A stretch of DNA of 64,000 nt from Acidimicrobiia bacterium. Lineage in GTDB: Bacteria > Actinomycetota > Acidimicrobiia > Acidimicrobiales > Aldehydirespiratoraceae. Under the pieces are notes generated by a model. That model was not told the origin of the DNA and ran no database searches. It saw only the letters and a program-made list of their open reading frames with translations. The translations under genes and the position numbers were made by a program. The stretch covers positions 65,538 to 129,537 of the forward strand of contig JAJEHD010000015.1 of the NCBI GenBank assembly GCA_022819505.1. Direction: 5' to 3'. Shown here piece after piece: positions 1-8,033 of the stretch (position 1 is the stretch's first letter; the number at the start of each line of letters is the position of its first letter).

Positions 1-1510
1 CTTTGTGGGTGGCGGTCTTGGGGAGTTCGTCGAGGATCTCCAGGTAGCGGGGCCGGCAGAAGTCTGGCAGGGTCGCTTGGCAGTGGAGTTTCAGGGCTTC
101 CGGGTCGATGGTCCGGCCGGGCTCGGCTGTCACCACCAGCTTGACCTCCTCCTCGCCCAGCTCTGAGGGGACCCCCACTGCAGCGCACTCGGCCACGGCG
201 TCCAGCCCGCACACCGCTCGCTCGACCTCGGTGGAGGAGATCATCTCGCCCCGGCGCCGGATGGCGTCAGCCGCCCGGTCGACCCAGCGGATGTAGCCGT
301 CGGCCTCGATGGTGGCCAGGTCGCCGGTATGGAACCACGAGTTCCTGAACGCGGCCTCCGTGGCCTCCGGCTGGCGGTAATAGCCGGTCATCATCACGCC
401 GGGCACCCGGGGCCGCACGACGAGTTCGCCGACCGTGCCAGCGGTAACCTCGTGATCGTCAACGTCCACCACCGCCACCTCGTACTGGGGCACGGGCCGT
501 CCCGAGGCCCGGTACCGCATCGGGTCGTCCGGGCTCGTCGTCGAGAAGTGGCCGGTCTCGGTCATGGCGAAACCGGTGACCAGCCGCAGACCGAACCGCT
601 CCTCGAAGTCGGACCGCCGGTTCATGGGTATGCCGGCCGCGCCGTGCATCATGCGAACGTTGTGGTCCCGGTCGGCCGGGCCGGGCTTCCGGCGCAGCAG
701 GATCGACGACACCGCCCCGACCACGCCCACCTCGGTGGCGCCCGCGGCCCGCACCTGGTCCCAGAACGTGCTGGCCGAGAAGCGAGACACCAGCGCAGCC
801 CGGCCGTCGACCACCAGCGCGGTTCCCAGTGTCGAGAAGCGGGCGTTGACGTGGTACAGGGGCAGCGCCGAGAACATCACGTCGTCGTCGGTGAGCCCCC
901 ACTGCTCGATCTTGATCCGGGCCTGCTCCAAGGGGAAGGCTTGGGGCAGCACCGCGCCCTTGGCCGGCCCGGTGGTGCCCGAGGTGTAGATGATGTTCAT
1001 CGGATCGCCCGGCCCAGGCCGCCTGAACGGCGGCGGACGGTCGCCCGATTCTCGGATCTCGGCGTAGTTGAGGACTGACGCTCCTACAGGTCGCTGTCCC
1101 TCGCCCCGGTGGACCACTACCTGCAAGCCGGCCGCGGACGGCATCTGCGCGGCCACCCGATCGCTTAGAGAGCCATCGACGATCAGCACCCTCGCACCGG
1201 AGTGATTGAGCACGTGAGCCAACTGCTGTCCCCGCAGCCCCGCGTTGACCGGGCACTCGACCGCACCCAGCCGCAGCAGGGCCAGCATGGTGACCACCGC
1301 CTCGGGGTGGTTGGGCGACATGTGGCAGACCACCTCACCGGCTGACACCCCGGCCGCGTACAGCCCTCCAGCCAGACCCTCGGCCGCCTCGACTAACTCG
1401 GCCCATGTCCACAGCCCGCCGTCGAAGTCGAGCACCACCCGTTCGGGATGGTCCCCGGTCCGCCCCTCACATAGCGACCACAGATCCGGGAAGCGTCGGG
1501 CGTCCGTCAC
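1..1510 (-). CDS. AMP-forming acyl-CoA ligase (partial, 3' end outside window)
   Basis: ATP-dependent acid:CoA ligase of the ANL superfamily, close to the CaiC/FadD-type short ligases. The first 503 residues are present. The P-loop YTSGTTGPAKG lies at about residues 175-185, and the A8 hinge region (GDLATIEADGYIRWVDR) and the A10-like PKTATHK near the cut end are also visible, so only a short C-terminal tail is missing. The GTG start overlaps the TGA of the upstream DUF35 gene as GTGA, which places it last (so far) in the eight-gene minus-strand operon. By analogy with benzoylacetate-CoA ligase beside acetophenone carboxylase, it may activate the carboxylated product, but the substrate cannot be read from the sequence. 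Confidence 0.9.
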   Translation of the reverse strand, partial: MTDARRFPDLWSLCEGRTGDHPERVVLDFDGGLWTWAELVEAAEGLAGGLYAAGVSAGEVVCHMSPNHPEAVVTMLALLRLGAVECPVNAGLRGQQLAHVLNHSGARVLIVDGSLSDRVAAQMPSAAGLQVVVHRGEGQRPVGASVLNYAEIRESGDRPPPFRRPGPGDPMNIIYTSGTTGPAKGAVLPQAFPLEQARIKIEQWGLTDDDVMFSALPLYHVNARFSTLGTALVVDGRAALVSRFSASTFWDQVRAAGATEVGVVGAVSSILLRRKPGPADRDHNVRMMHGAAGIPMNRRSDFEERFGLRLVTGFAMTETGHFSTTSPDDPMRYRASGRPVPQYEVAVVDVDDHEVTAGTVGELVVRPRVPGVMMTGYYRQPEATEAAFRNSWFHTGDLATIEADGYIRWVDRAADAIRRRGEMISSTEVERAVCGLDAVAECAAVGVPSELGEEEVKLVVTAEPGRTIDPEALKLHCQATLPDFCRPRYLEILDELPKTATHK

Positions 1511-1917
1511 CGTACGATCCGGAACATCGGCAGGGTCAGATCCTCGGGCCGGTCCTCGAAGGTGGCCTCGACCCGGTCGCCGATGGCGAGGCCGTCGACG
1601 TCGGGCTCGACGATGTTGGCCAGCAGGCGGGGGCCCTCGTCCAGCTCGATGACGCCCACCACGTAGGGCACGTCGTCGGCCCAGGTGTCGTCGTAGAAGG
1701 CCACGTGGACCTCGGTGAACGTCCACACCGTTCCCCGGCCGCTCACCGGCTGCCACGACAGATCGCGGCTCCAGCAGCCGGGGCAGAGTTCACGGGGCGG
1801 GAAGAACACCAGTCCGCAACCCCCACAGCACCGCAGCACCAACTCGTGGCGGGCGGCCGCCTCCCAGTACGGCGCTGTGGCCGTGTCGTTGAGGTCGGGG
1901 CGGGGCTTGCCGGTCAC
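1507..1917 (-). CDS. DUF35 / OB-fold zinc-ribbon partner protein
   Basis: A 136-residue protein. The N-terminal rubredoxin-like zinc ribbon has four cysteines (RCCGGCG, then CPGC about 20 residues later), followed by an OB-fold (GRGTVWTFTEV ... GDRVEATFED). Such proteins form complexes with thiolase-like (SCP-x/Ltp) subunits and help bind acyl-CoA; in the steroid degradation pair Ltp2-ChsH2 the pair is a retro-aldolase. Here it overlaps the thiolase-like gene upstream (GTGA) and the ligase downstream (GTGA), so the partner is almost certainly the neighbouring thiolase-like protein. The start is fixed by the coupling; the longer open frame upstream is only the shadow of the thiolase gene. Confidence 0.9.
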   Translation of the reverse strand: MTGKPRPDLNDTATAPYWEAAARHELVLRCCGGCGLVFFPPRELCPGCWSRDLSWQPVSGRGTVWTFTEVHVAFYDDTWADDVPYVVGVIELDEGPRLLANIVEPDVDGLAIGDRVEATFEDRPEDLTLPMFRIVR

Positions 1918-3074
1918 TGGCCGCGCCCCAGCACCATCGTCGAGAAGGTGGAGAACACCCCGCCGTTGCCGTGGGCCACCACTACCGCGGCGCCCTCCAC
2001 CTGGCGGCGACCGGCAGAGCCCTGAAGCTGGCGGACCGCGTCGAGTAGGTGGAACACGCCGCCCGCGTGGCCGTGCGACAGCATCCCACCGTGGAGGTTG
2101 ACCGGGCAGTCCGAGCCCAGCGCCAGCGCACCCGACTCGGCGTAGGGCCCGCCCTCGCCCTCGCCGCACAGGCCCAGGGCCTCCACCCCGGCCACCACGC
2201 TGAACGTGCAGGCGTCGTGGATGTAGACCGCGTCGGCGTCGGCGACGGTGAGACCGGCCCGCTCGAAGGCCCGCCCCGCCGACACCGGCCCGCCCAACTC
2301 GTACAGGTCGGGGGCCTGTGAACCGCTGTGGTGGGTGACTGCCGAGCCGTAGCCGAGGACCCGGGCGTAGGGCACCCCCAGGCTGCGGGCCCGGGCGATG
2401 GAAGTCACCACGAAGGCCCCGCCTGCGTCGGAGATCAGCGAGCAGTCGAGCCGGCGCAACGGCGATGAGATCATGGGCGACGCTTGGTGGTCGGCCAGGG
2501 TGATCGGCTCGCGCTTGTGGGCGTTGTCGTTGAGCGATGCGTGATGGCGGGAGGTCACGGCCACCGCGCCGAGCTGCTCGCTGGTGGTGCCGTGGAGGTG
2601 CATGTGGCGCTGGGCGAACAGGGCGTAGCCGCTGATCATGGCGATCTGTCCGTAGGGGGCCTCGAAGTCCTCGCCGCCGGTGAGGGTGCCCGGCGCCCGT
2701 CCCCGGCCCGAGCGGCGGATGGAGATGCCGTTCTCGCCGTAGGTGCACAGGGCGGCGGTGCACATGCCGGCGTCGATGGCCGCGGCCACGTTAAGCAGGG
2801 CGGCGTGGTGGGTGCCGGGGCCGCCCACGTCGGTCACCACTGCCAGTTCGGGCCGCAGACCCAGGTGCTCGGCCACCCGGGCCGCGTGCAGCATCATCGC
2901 CTGGGAGTAGCCCGAGAACGAGAAAACGCCGTCGATGTCAGCCTTGGCCAGGCTGGCGTCGGCCACCGCGGCCGCACCCGCTTCGGCTTGGAGGCCGATG
3001 GCGCTGCGGCCGGGCAGCTTGCCAATGGCCGTCTCGGCCACACCGACGATGGCGATGCCGTCGAGCACGCTCAC
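1914..3074 (-). CDS. Thiolase-like (SCP-x/Ltp family) acyltransferase or aldolase subunit
   Basis: A 386-residue thiolase-fold protein of the lipid-transfer/acetyl-CoA acetyltransferase type. The C-terminal histidine motif HGGMLSHGHAGG and the HDACTFS segment are recognisable. The N-terminal position that carries the nucleophilic cysteine in true thiolases reads DVGGPGTHHAA, with no cysteine, which is typical of Ltp-type proteins that pair with DUF35 subunits and may perform C-C cleavage by another mechanism such as retro-aldol. It overlaps hyuA-2 and the DUF35 gene by GTGA. I infer a joint enzyme with the DUF35 protein acting on the CoA ester made by the ligase. Whether it is a thiolase or an aldolase is open. 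Confidence 0.88.
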   Translation of the reverse strand: MSVLDGIAIVGVAETAIGKLPGRSAIGLQAEAGAAAVADASLAKADIDGVFSFSGYSQAMMLHAARVAEHLGLRPELAVVTDVGGPGTHHAALLNVAAAIDAGMCTAALCTYGENGISIRRSGRGRAPGTLTGGEDFEAPYGQIAMISGYALFAQRHMHLHGTTSEQLGAVAVTSRHHASLNDNAHKREPITLADHQASPMISSPLRRLDCSLISDAGGAFVVTSIARARSLGVPYARVLGYGSAVTHHSGSQAPDLYELGGPVSAGRAFERAGLTVADADAVYIHDACTFSVVAGVEALGLCGEGEGGPYAESGALALGSDCPVNLHGGMLSHGHAGGVFHLLDAVRQLQGSAGRRQVEGAAVVVAHGNGGVFSTFSTMVLGRGQ

Positions 3075-5095
3075 CTCGACCGTTCCCACAGCAGGCTGTC
3101 GGCATCGGCTCGACGGCATGACCATCGGGGCGGGATGGCATGGACGCTCCCTGCGGACTCGATCAGCGCGGGACCGTGCACCACCTCGTCTGCGGTCAGG
3201 TCGTCCAGGTCGACGAGCAGTGTTGACAGGACACCATCAGGCCAGCACACGTTGCGCTCGCGAGGCCGTCGATCCCCCTGTCGCGGGCTGCCGGCAGGTC
3301 GGTCGCGGCCGTACCGCAGGCCTGCATGATGGGTGGGCGACCGGGTTCCGGGCATGGTCTTGTGGCCGGTTGCGAGCCGTTCCAAGACCTCGCGGGGTAT
3401 CTCCGGCGGCAGGGAGAGCGTCTCAACGGCCACCGCGGCGACTGGTCTCGCCGCGCCGTCGGCATGGCCGGCTGCCGCGAGCACCTGAGAGGCGACCTCG
3501 GCGAGGTCGCCGTCAAGGGTCGTTTCGACCGTCTGCGTCGCGCCGCTGTCGTCGACCAACTCGACGTCGACCGGGGCCTCGGCGACCGGCAGCCGCTCGG
3601 CCTGGAGGTCGAGCCGGGCCCGGGCCAGCAGACGGGCCAGGACCGTGGTCGCCCGCTCACCGGTCTCCATGCTCGCCTCGTAGCGTTGCCTGACGAGGCT
3701 GTCGACCAGGCCGCGGGCGCTGTAGACGCCGCTATGGGCGAACGACCGGACCCGGCCGATCCCCGCCGACTCGGCCACCCCTCCGGCGTGGAGTGGGCCT
3801 GCGCCCCCGAAGGCGTACAGCGTGGCGTCGGCCGCATCGACACCGGCGTCGGCGAGAACCGACTGCAGCGCGGCCGCCGCCTTGGCGTGGGCCGCGGCCC
3901 GGACCATCAGCGCGGCGTCCACCGGCTCGCCGCCGGCCAGGGGCGCGACCGCGTCGCACGCCGACTCCTCATCGAGCACGATGTCGCCGGGCAGCACCTG
4001 ACCCTCGTCCAGGAAGCACAGCGTCACGTCGGCGTCGGTGAGGGTGGGCTCGGTGCCGCCCCGGTCGAACGCGGCCGGACCCGGAACCGCTCCGGCGCTG
4101 GCGGGGCCCACCGTCACCACCCCGGAGGAGTCGACGGACGCGATCGACGATCCCCCCAGGCCGACGGACACGATGCCGGCCACCGGCAGTGCCACCCGCA
4201 CACCCCGGATCTCGGGCGTTGGATCGATGTCGAAGGACCCGTCGCGCACCAAGCCGATGTCGAGGGTGGTGCCGCCCATGTCGAAGGCCACCGCGGCCCC
4301 GTCGCCGTCTCGGAGGGTCTCGGCCGCAGCGAGTCCCAGCCCCGCCGCGGGTCCGGAGCTGTAGGTGCTGATGGCGGTGGTACGGGCCGTGCGGCTGCAC
4401 GTGCCGTCGGAGCGGGCGGCCAGCAGCGGCACGGTTAGCCCGGACTGCTGGAGTGTCCCCTCGGTGCGGTACAGGAGCTTGGCCATGGGCCGGCTCAGGT
4501 AGGCGTTGAGCACCGCGGTGCTGGTGCGGACCGCGTCGTCGGTGGTGCCGGCCGTCTCCCATCCCATCGTCAGGGGCATCGAGCGCAGGTAGTGGGCCGG
4601 GTAACGCTCCCGCACCAGTTCCCGCAGACGGGTCTCGTCCTCGCGACGCTCGGCGGGCAGGCTGACCACCGTCTGGCGCACACCTCGTTGAACAAGACCG
4701 CGGCACATCCGGAGCACCTCTTCGGCCGCTGAAGCCGGGTCGACGCCCATCACGTGGTCGGGACTGACGAACACACCGAGCGCGGGGGCGGGGTCCGACG
4801 GCCCGTACAGCGACTTCTCGGCCCCGGCCTCGACGAGCAGCCCAACGGTGTCGCCGGTGCCGGTGACGACGGCGTTGGTGCCGATGGTGGTGGCCATGCG
4901 GAACAGGCCGACATCAGCCAGGAAGTCATCCAGGGATTCGTCGAACGCGGCCGCGCCCCCGGCCAGGCAACCCATCACCGAGCGAGTCAGGTCGAAGTGC
5001 GTGGTGGGGACCTTGACCGACGCGGCCAGCTCCCCGTTGGAGAACACCCCGTCGGTGAAGGTGCCGCCCATGTCGATGCCGACCGAGTAGGTCAC
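3071..5095 (-). CDS. Hydantoinase/oxoprolinase HyuA-type subunit 2 (putative ketone carboxylase alpha-prime)
   Basis: A 674-residue protein of the HyuA (hydantoinase A/oxoprolinase, ASKHA ATPase) family. The N-terminal phosphate loop is GIDMGGTFTDG, the second ATPase motif FDMGGTTLD lies mid-protein, and YAFGGAGPLHAGG is in the C-terminal half. The two HyuA proteins, the HyuB, the gamma subunit and the 249-residue protein in this operon fit the alpha, alpha-prime, beta, gamma plus epsilon make-up of acetophenone carboxylase. The GTG start overlaps the stop of the upstream gene. A stretch near the C-terminus (about residues 600-630) is unusually Arg/Pro-rich and does not look like the family; the frame stays open, so this could be divergence or two compensating indels. 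Confidence 0.88.
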   Translation of the reverse strand: MTYSVGIDMGGTFTDGVFSNGELAASVKVPTTHFDLTRSVMGCLAGGAAAFDESLDDFLADVGLFRMATTIGTNAVVTGTGDTVGLLVEAGAEKSLYGPSDPAPALGVFVSPDHVMGVDPASAAEEVLRMCRGLVQRGVRQTVVSLPAERREDETRLRELVRERYPAHYLRSMPLTMGWETAGTTDDAVRTSTAVLNAYLSRPMAKLLYRTEGTLQQSGLTVPLLAARSDGTCSRTARTTAISTYSSGPAAGLGLAAAETLRDGDGAAVAFDMGGTTLDIGLVRDGSFDIDPTPEIRGVRVALPVAGIVSVGLGGSSIASVDSSGVVTVGPASAGAVPGPAAFDRGGTEPTLTDADVTLCFLDEGQVLPGDIVLDEESACDAVAPLAGGEPVDAALMVRAAAHAKAAAALQSVLADAGVDAADATLYAFGGAGPLHAGGVAESAGIGRVRSFAHSGVYSARGLVDSLVRQRYEASMETGERATTVLARLLARARLDLQAERLPVAEAPVDVELVDDSGATQTVETTLDGDLAEVASQVLAAAGHADGAARPVAAVAVETLSLPPEIPREVLERLATGHKTMPGTRSPTHHAGLRYGRDRPAGSPRQGDRRPRERNVCWPDGVLSTLLVDLDDLTADEVVHGPALIESAGSVHAIPPRWSCRRADADSLLWERSR

Positions 5096-5841
5096 GGCCG
5101 GGCCACCACCTTTGCCAGCGCAAGGGCTGCCTGTCGCACCAAGCCGGGCGAGACGTTCCCGGCGAGCGGGGCCGTAATGACCTCCTCGAAACCACCGGCA
5201 GCCCGGGTTCGGTCCAGCCAGCGCTCCAATGCCACAGCCGAGTCGAAGGCCTCGGCCGGCAGGTAGCCCAGGCCCGGTGAGCAGCCCCGATCGGACGCCC
5301 AGCAGTCGTAGCCGAGCGACGCCGCGTCGTCGAGGCCGCATGCGACGAGCACCAAGTTGATGCGCAGGTGCGCGGCCGTGTTGAGGAGGGGACGGTGGGC
5401 CTCCGCCGCGGCGTCGTGGTCGACCGGCGGCACGATCGCGTCCTCAACAACGGCGATCCTACGTACGCCGCAGGCGCCCAGTGCCTGGATCCTGTCCGCT
5501 GCGGCGTCCGAGGCGTCGTCGAGAAGTCCCTGAACGTCCTGGCTCGTCGAACTACCTGCGAGTTTTCCACCTCTGCGGTGGATTTCTGACAGAAGTTCGT
5601 TGGACAGCGGTCCCGCCACCGCTCCGAGCACGGAAAGCGCTCCCGGGGTTGCCGCCAGACCGGCCGTCACCCAGTCGGGATCCCGTACTTCGTCAGGCCC
5701 CGGCGCACAGCAGTAGGCGAGACCCAACGATCTTGTGCCTTCATCGATGCAGCGGACCTGGCCGTCGACATCGCCGGGCCAGTCCCGGCCCAGCGCGGCC
5801 GCGCACACCGGTCCGGGCACCAGCGCGGTCAACGGACTCAT
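5092..5841 (-). CDS. Unknown protein, possible fifth (epsilon) subunit of the carboxylase; TIM-barrel-like
   Basis: A 249-residue protein that I do not recognise with certainty. Alternating hydrophobic strands (GVRRIAVVEDAIV, INLVLVACGLDD, GYDCWASDRG) resemble a small TIM barrel of the uroporphyrinogen decarboxylase/methyltransferase type, but no full motif supports that assignment. It lies between hyuB and hyuA-2, overlapping both by 4 bases. An ATG at 5850 is also in frame; I chose the one at 5841 because it makes the same ATGA overlap seen throughout the operon. Acetophenone carboxylase has a fifth, loosely bound 34 kDa epsilon subunit, and the position and size class suggest this could play that part. 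That is inference only. Confidence 0.75.
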   Translation of the reverse strand: MSPLTALVPGPVCAAALGRDWPGDVDGQVRCIDEGTRSLGLAYCCAPGPDEVRDPDWVTAGLAATPGALSVLGAVAGPLSNELLSEIHRRGGKLAGSSTSQDVQGLLDDASDAAADRIQALGACGVRRIAVVEDAIVPPVDHDAAAEAHRPLLNTAAHLRINLVLVACGLDDAASLGYDCWASDRGCSPGLGYLPAEAFDSAVALERWLDRTRAAGGFEEVITAPLAGNVSPGLVRQAALALAKVVARP

Positions 5842-8033
5842 CGGTGCCATGCCCCGGCGTCGGAGTCGGGCTCGGTCGGGTACTCACGGTCGTCGATCAC
5901 CTGCACCGGCGCCGGGAACTCGCCGTAGTGGCGCAGCGCGTCAGCCGGCGGTAGGCGCTGCGACCATTCGGCCACGAACTCGGCGTAGGGCCGTCCCTGC
6001 CGCTTGCGCTCGGCCCGGATCCCGGCCCGGCGGGCCTCGGTCGCCTCGTCGTCCACCCGGTCCCCGCTCGCGCCCAGCACCACTCCGTAGAGCCGTTCGG
6101 CCAGCTCCGGTGAGGTGATCCCGTCGGCGATGTCGCCCAGCACCGCTTCCGGGTCTCGTTCCAGCACATCGCCGTAGCCGCCGCCGCAGCCCCGGGCCAG
6201 CACCACTACATCGCCGTCGCTGACGGTCTCACCCTCGGAGTTGGTGTGCCCGAAGGAGTAGTCGCCAGAGATGCGACGCCCGTCGGCCAGCTCCCGCACG
6301 CTCATGGGCAGATCGTCGGCCCCGCCGGCCATCAACTCCTTGGCGTCGGAGCCCCGGATGATGATGCGGGGTTGGGCCGCGCCCGAGTAGCCGCCGAACA
6401 GCCCGTAGTTCTTGGTGAACCGGCTGCCCGTGCCCACCGAGTTGGTGCCCAGCTGCGGCGTGCCGTGGATCACGAAGCAGTCGGTGAGGCCCACCCCGCC
6501 CCGGTACCGGCCCAGCCCGCACACGTCCTGGTCGAAGCGATTGCGGAACAAGTACACCCACGGGAACTTGCGCTCCTGCTCCTCGGGGCCGGGGCAGTCC
6601 ACCACCATGGCCCAGAAGAACCCGGCGCTGTGCTCGCCGTCGAGGTCGAACCGGGCGCCCTGGCCGGTGGCGTTGCCGTTGGCGGGCCCGCCCGCGATCG
6701 GGTTGCCGTACTGGCCGGTCCCGCCGAACTGGATCAGCAGCAGGTTCTCGGCGAACGGCGCGGTCACCCCGGCGCGGTGCGGGCTGTCGTGCAGCATCCG
6801 CATGGCCGCCAGCAGCAACCCCTGCACCACCACCCGTCCGGTGTGGCTGCCCGACCCGGTCCCGGAGTCCCGGCTGGGGGCGTTGACGATGCTGGGCGGG
6901 GCGGTGAGCTTGATCGGGTCGAACAGGCCGATCGACCAGCGCAGGCCCCGGAACACCGTCGGGAACAGCGCCGCCGCCGAGGCGGCCCGGGCCAGGTGCC
7001 AGCGCAGGTGGAAGGGGCCGATGCGGGGCTCGGGCGAAGCGCCGGCCATGTCGATGACCAGCTCGTCGCCCCGCTTGTGCAGCTCCACCGGCAGGCGGAT
7101 CAACCCGTCGGAGATGCCGATGGTGTCGAGGAACACGACCGACCGGTAGACGCCGTCGTTGAAGCCGGCGATGCGGCGGCGGGCCAACTCGGCCGAGGTC
7201 TTGATCGACTGGCGCAGCCCGGCGGCCACGAAGCCCGCGCCGCGCCGTTCCACCTCCCGCAGGAGCTGCTGGCGAAGCCGCACGCACACCGCCAGGCGGG
7301 CCTTCATGTCCAGGGAGTTCTGGCGGGGGGTGCGCACCGAGTTGAGCAGGAACTCGAGGTGGTCGGTGTGGAACCGGAAGTCGGTGCCCACCCGCAGCGG
7401 GGTGATGTGCAGGCCCTCCTCGTAGCGGGTGCCGATCTCGGGCGACCAGCCGCCGGGCGAGCGCGACCCGGTCTCGCCCTGGTGGCCCCCGCAGGCCACC
7501 CAGGCCAGCAGCTCGCCGCCGGAGAACACCGGCATCATCAGGAAGTGGTCGTAGGTGTGGACCCCGCCGGCGTCGGGGTCGTTGAAGAAGAAGATGTCGC
7601 CGTCGGCCAGCCCGACGGTGGGGTCGTCGACGTAGTGCTTGAGCACGTACTTGACCGGCCCGTAGTGCAGCAGGGCGTGCAGGATCACCCCGGTGGACAT
7701 GCCGGCGAGGTCTCCCCTGGCGGTGAAGATGCCCACGCCGAGGTCACCGGCCTGGAGCATCTCGGCCATGCTCAGGTACTTGCAGACGTCGCGGCCGTCG
7801 TCGATGATCGAGTCGAGCTTGTGCAGGAAGATCTCGAGGTCGACAGGGTCGAGGCTGCCCTCTCCGGACAGCTCCAGCTCGGTGGGCTCCTCCAGCACCT
7901 CGCGGTGGAGCACCTCGGGGTCGAGGCCGGGGCCGGGCTTCATGAGCGGCCGGCCGAAGCGGGCGACGCGCTCGTCGAGGTCCATGGCGGCCACGTCCAG
8001 CAGCCGGGCACCGGTCGTCGGTGTGACGGTCAC
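5838..8033 (-). CDS. Hydantoinase/oxoprolinase HyuB-type subunit (putative ketone carboxylase beta)
   Basis: A 731-residue HyuB family protein. The N-terminal half holds the substrate/metal domain (DPVDLEIFLHKLDSIIDD, GDIFFFNDPDAGGVHTYDH, ACGGHQGETGS); the C-terminal half holds the glycine-rich beta-helical region (GTGQYGNPIAGG, GRYRGGVGL, RGCGGGYGD). Family members pair with HyuA in oxoprolinases, hydantoinases and acetone or acetophenone carboxylases. The gamma subunit in this operon points to a carboxylase, in which HyuB-type subunits act with the HyuA subunits in ATP-dependent carboxylation. The GTG start overlaps the hyuA-1 stop (GTGA), so stoichiometric translation is likely. Confidence 0.9.
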   Translation of the reverse strand: MTVTPTTGARLLDVAAMDLDERVARFGRPLMKPGPGLDPEVLHREVLEEPTELELSGEGSLDPVDLEIFLHKLDSIIDDGRDVCKYLSMAEMLQAGDLGVGIFTARGDLAGMSTGVILHALLHYGPVKYVLKHYVDDPTVGLADGDIFFFNDPDAGGVHTYDHFLMMPVFSGGELLAWVACGGHQGETGSRSPGGWSPEIGTRYEEGLHITPLRVGTDFRFHTDHLEFLLNSVRTPRQNSLDMKARLAVCVRLRQQLLREVERRGAGFVAAGLRQSIKTSAELARRRIAGFNDGVYRSVVFLDTIGISDGLIRLPVELHKRGDELVIDMAGASPEPRIGPFHLRWHLARAASAAALFPTVFRGLRWSIGLFDPIKLTAPPSIVNAPSRDSGTGSGSHTGRVVVQGLLLAAMRMLHDSPHRAGVTAPFAENLLLIQFGGTGQYGNPIAGGPANGNATGQGARFDLDGEHSAGFFWAMVVDCPGPEEQERKFPWVYLFRNRFDQDVCGLGRYRGGVGLTDCFVIHGTPQLGTNSVGTGSRFTKNYGLFGGYSGAAQPRIIIRGSDAKELMAGGADDLPMSVRELADGRRISGDYSFGHTNSEGETVSDGDVVVLARGCGGGYGDVLERDPEAVLGDIADGITSPELAERLYGVVLGASGDRVDDEATEARRAGIRAERKRQGRPYAEFVAEWSQRLPPADALRHYGEFPAPVQVIDDREYPTEPDSDAGAWHR

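Noticed and set aside
5096..5341. N-terminal extension of hyuA-2
   Set aside because: Arg/Gly-rich shadow of the upstream gene; the GTGA overlap and the GIDMGGTFTDG motif position fix the start at 5095.
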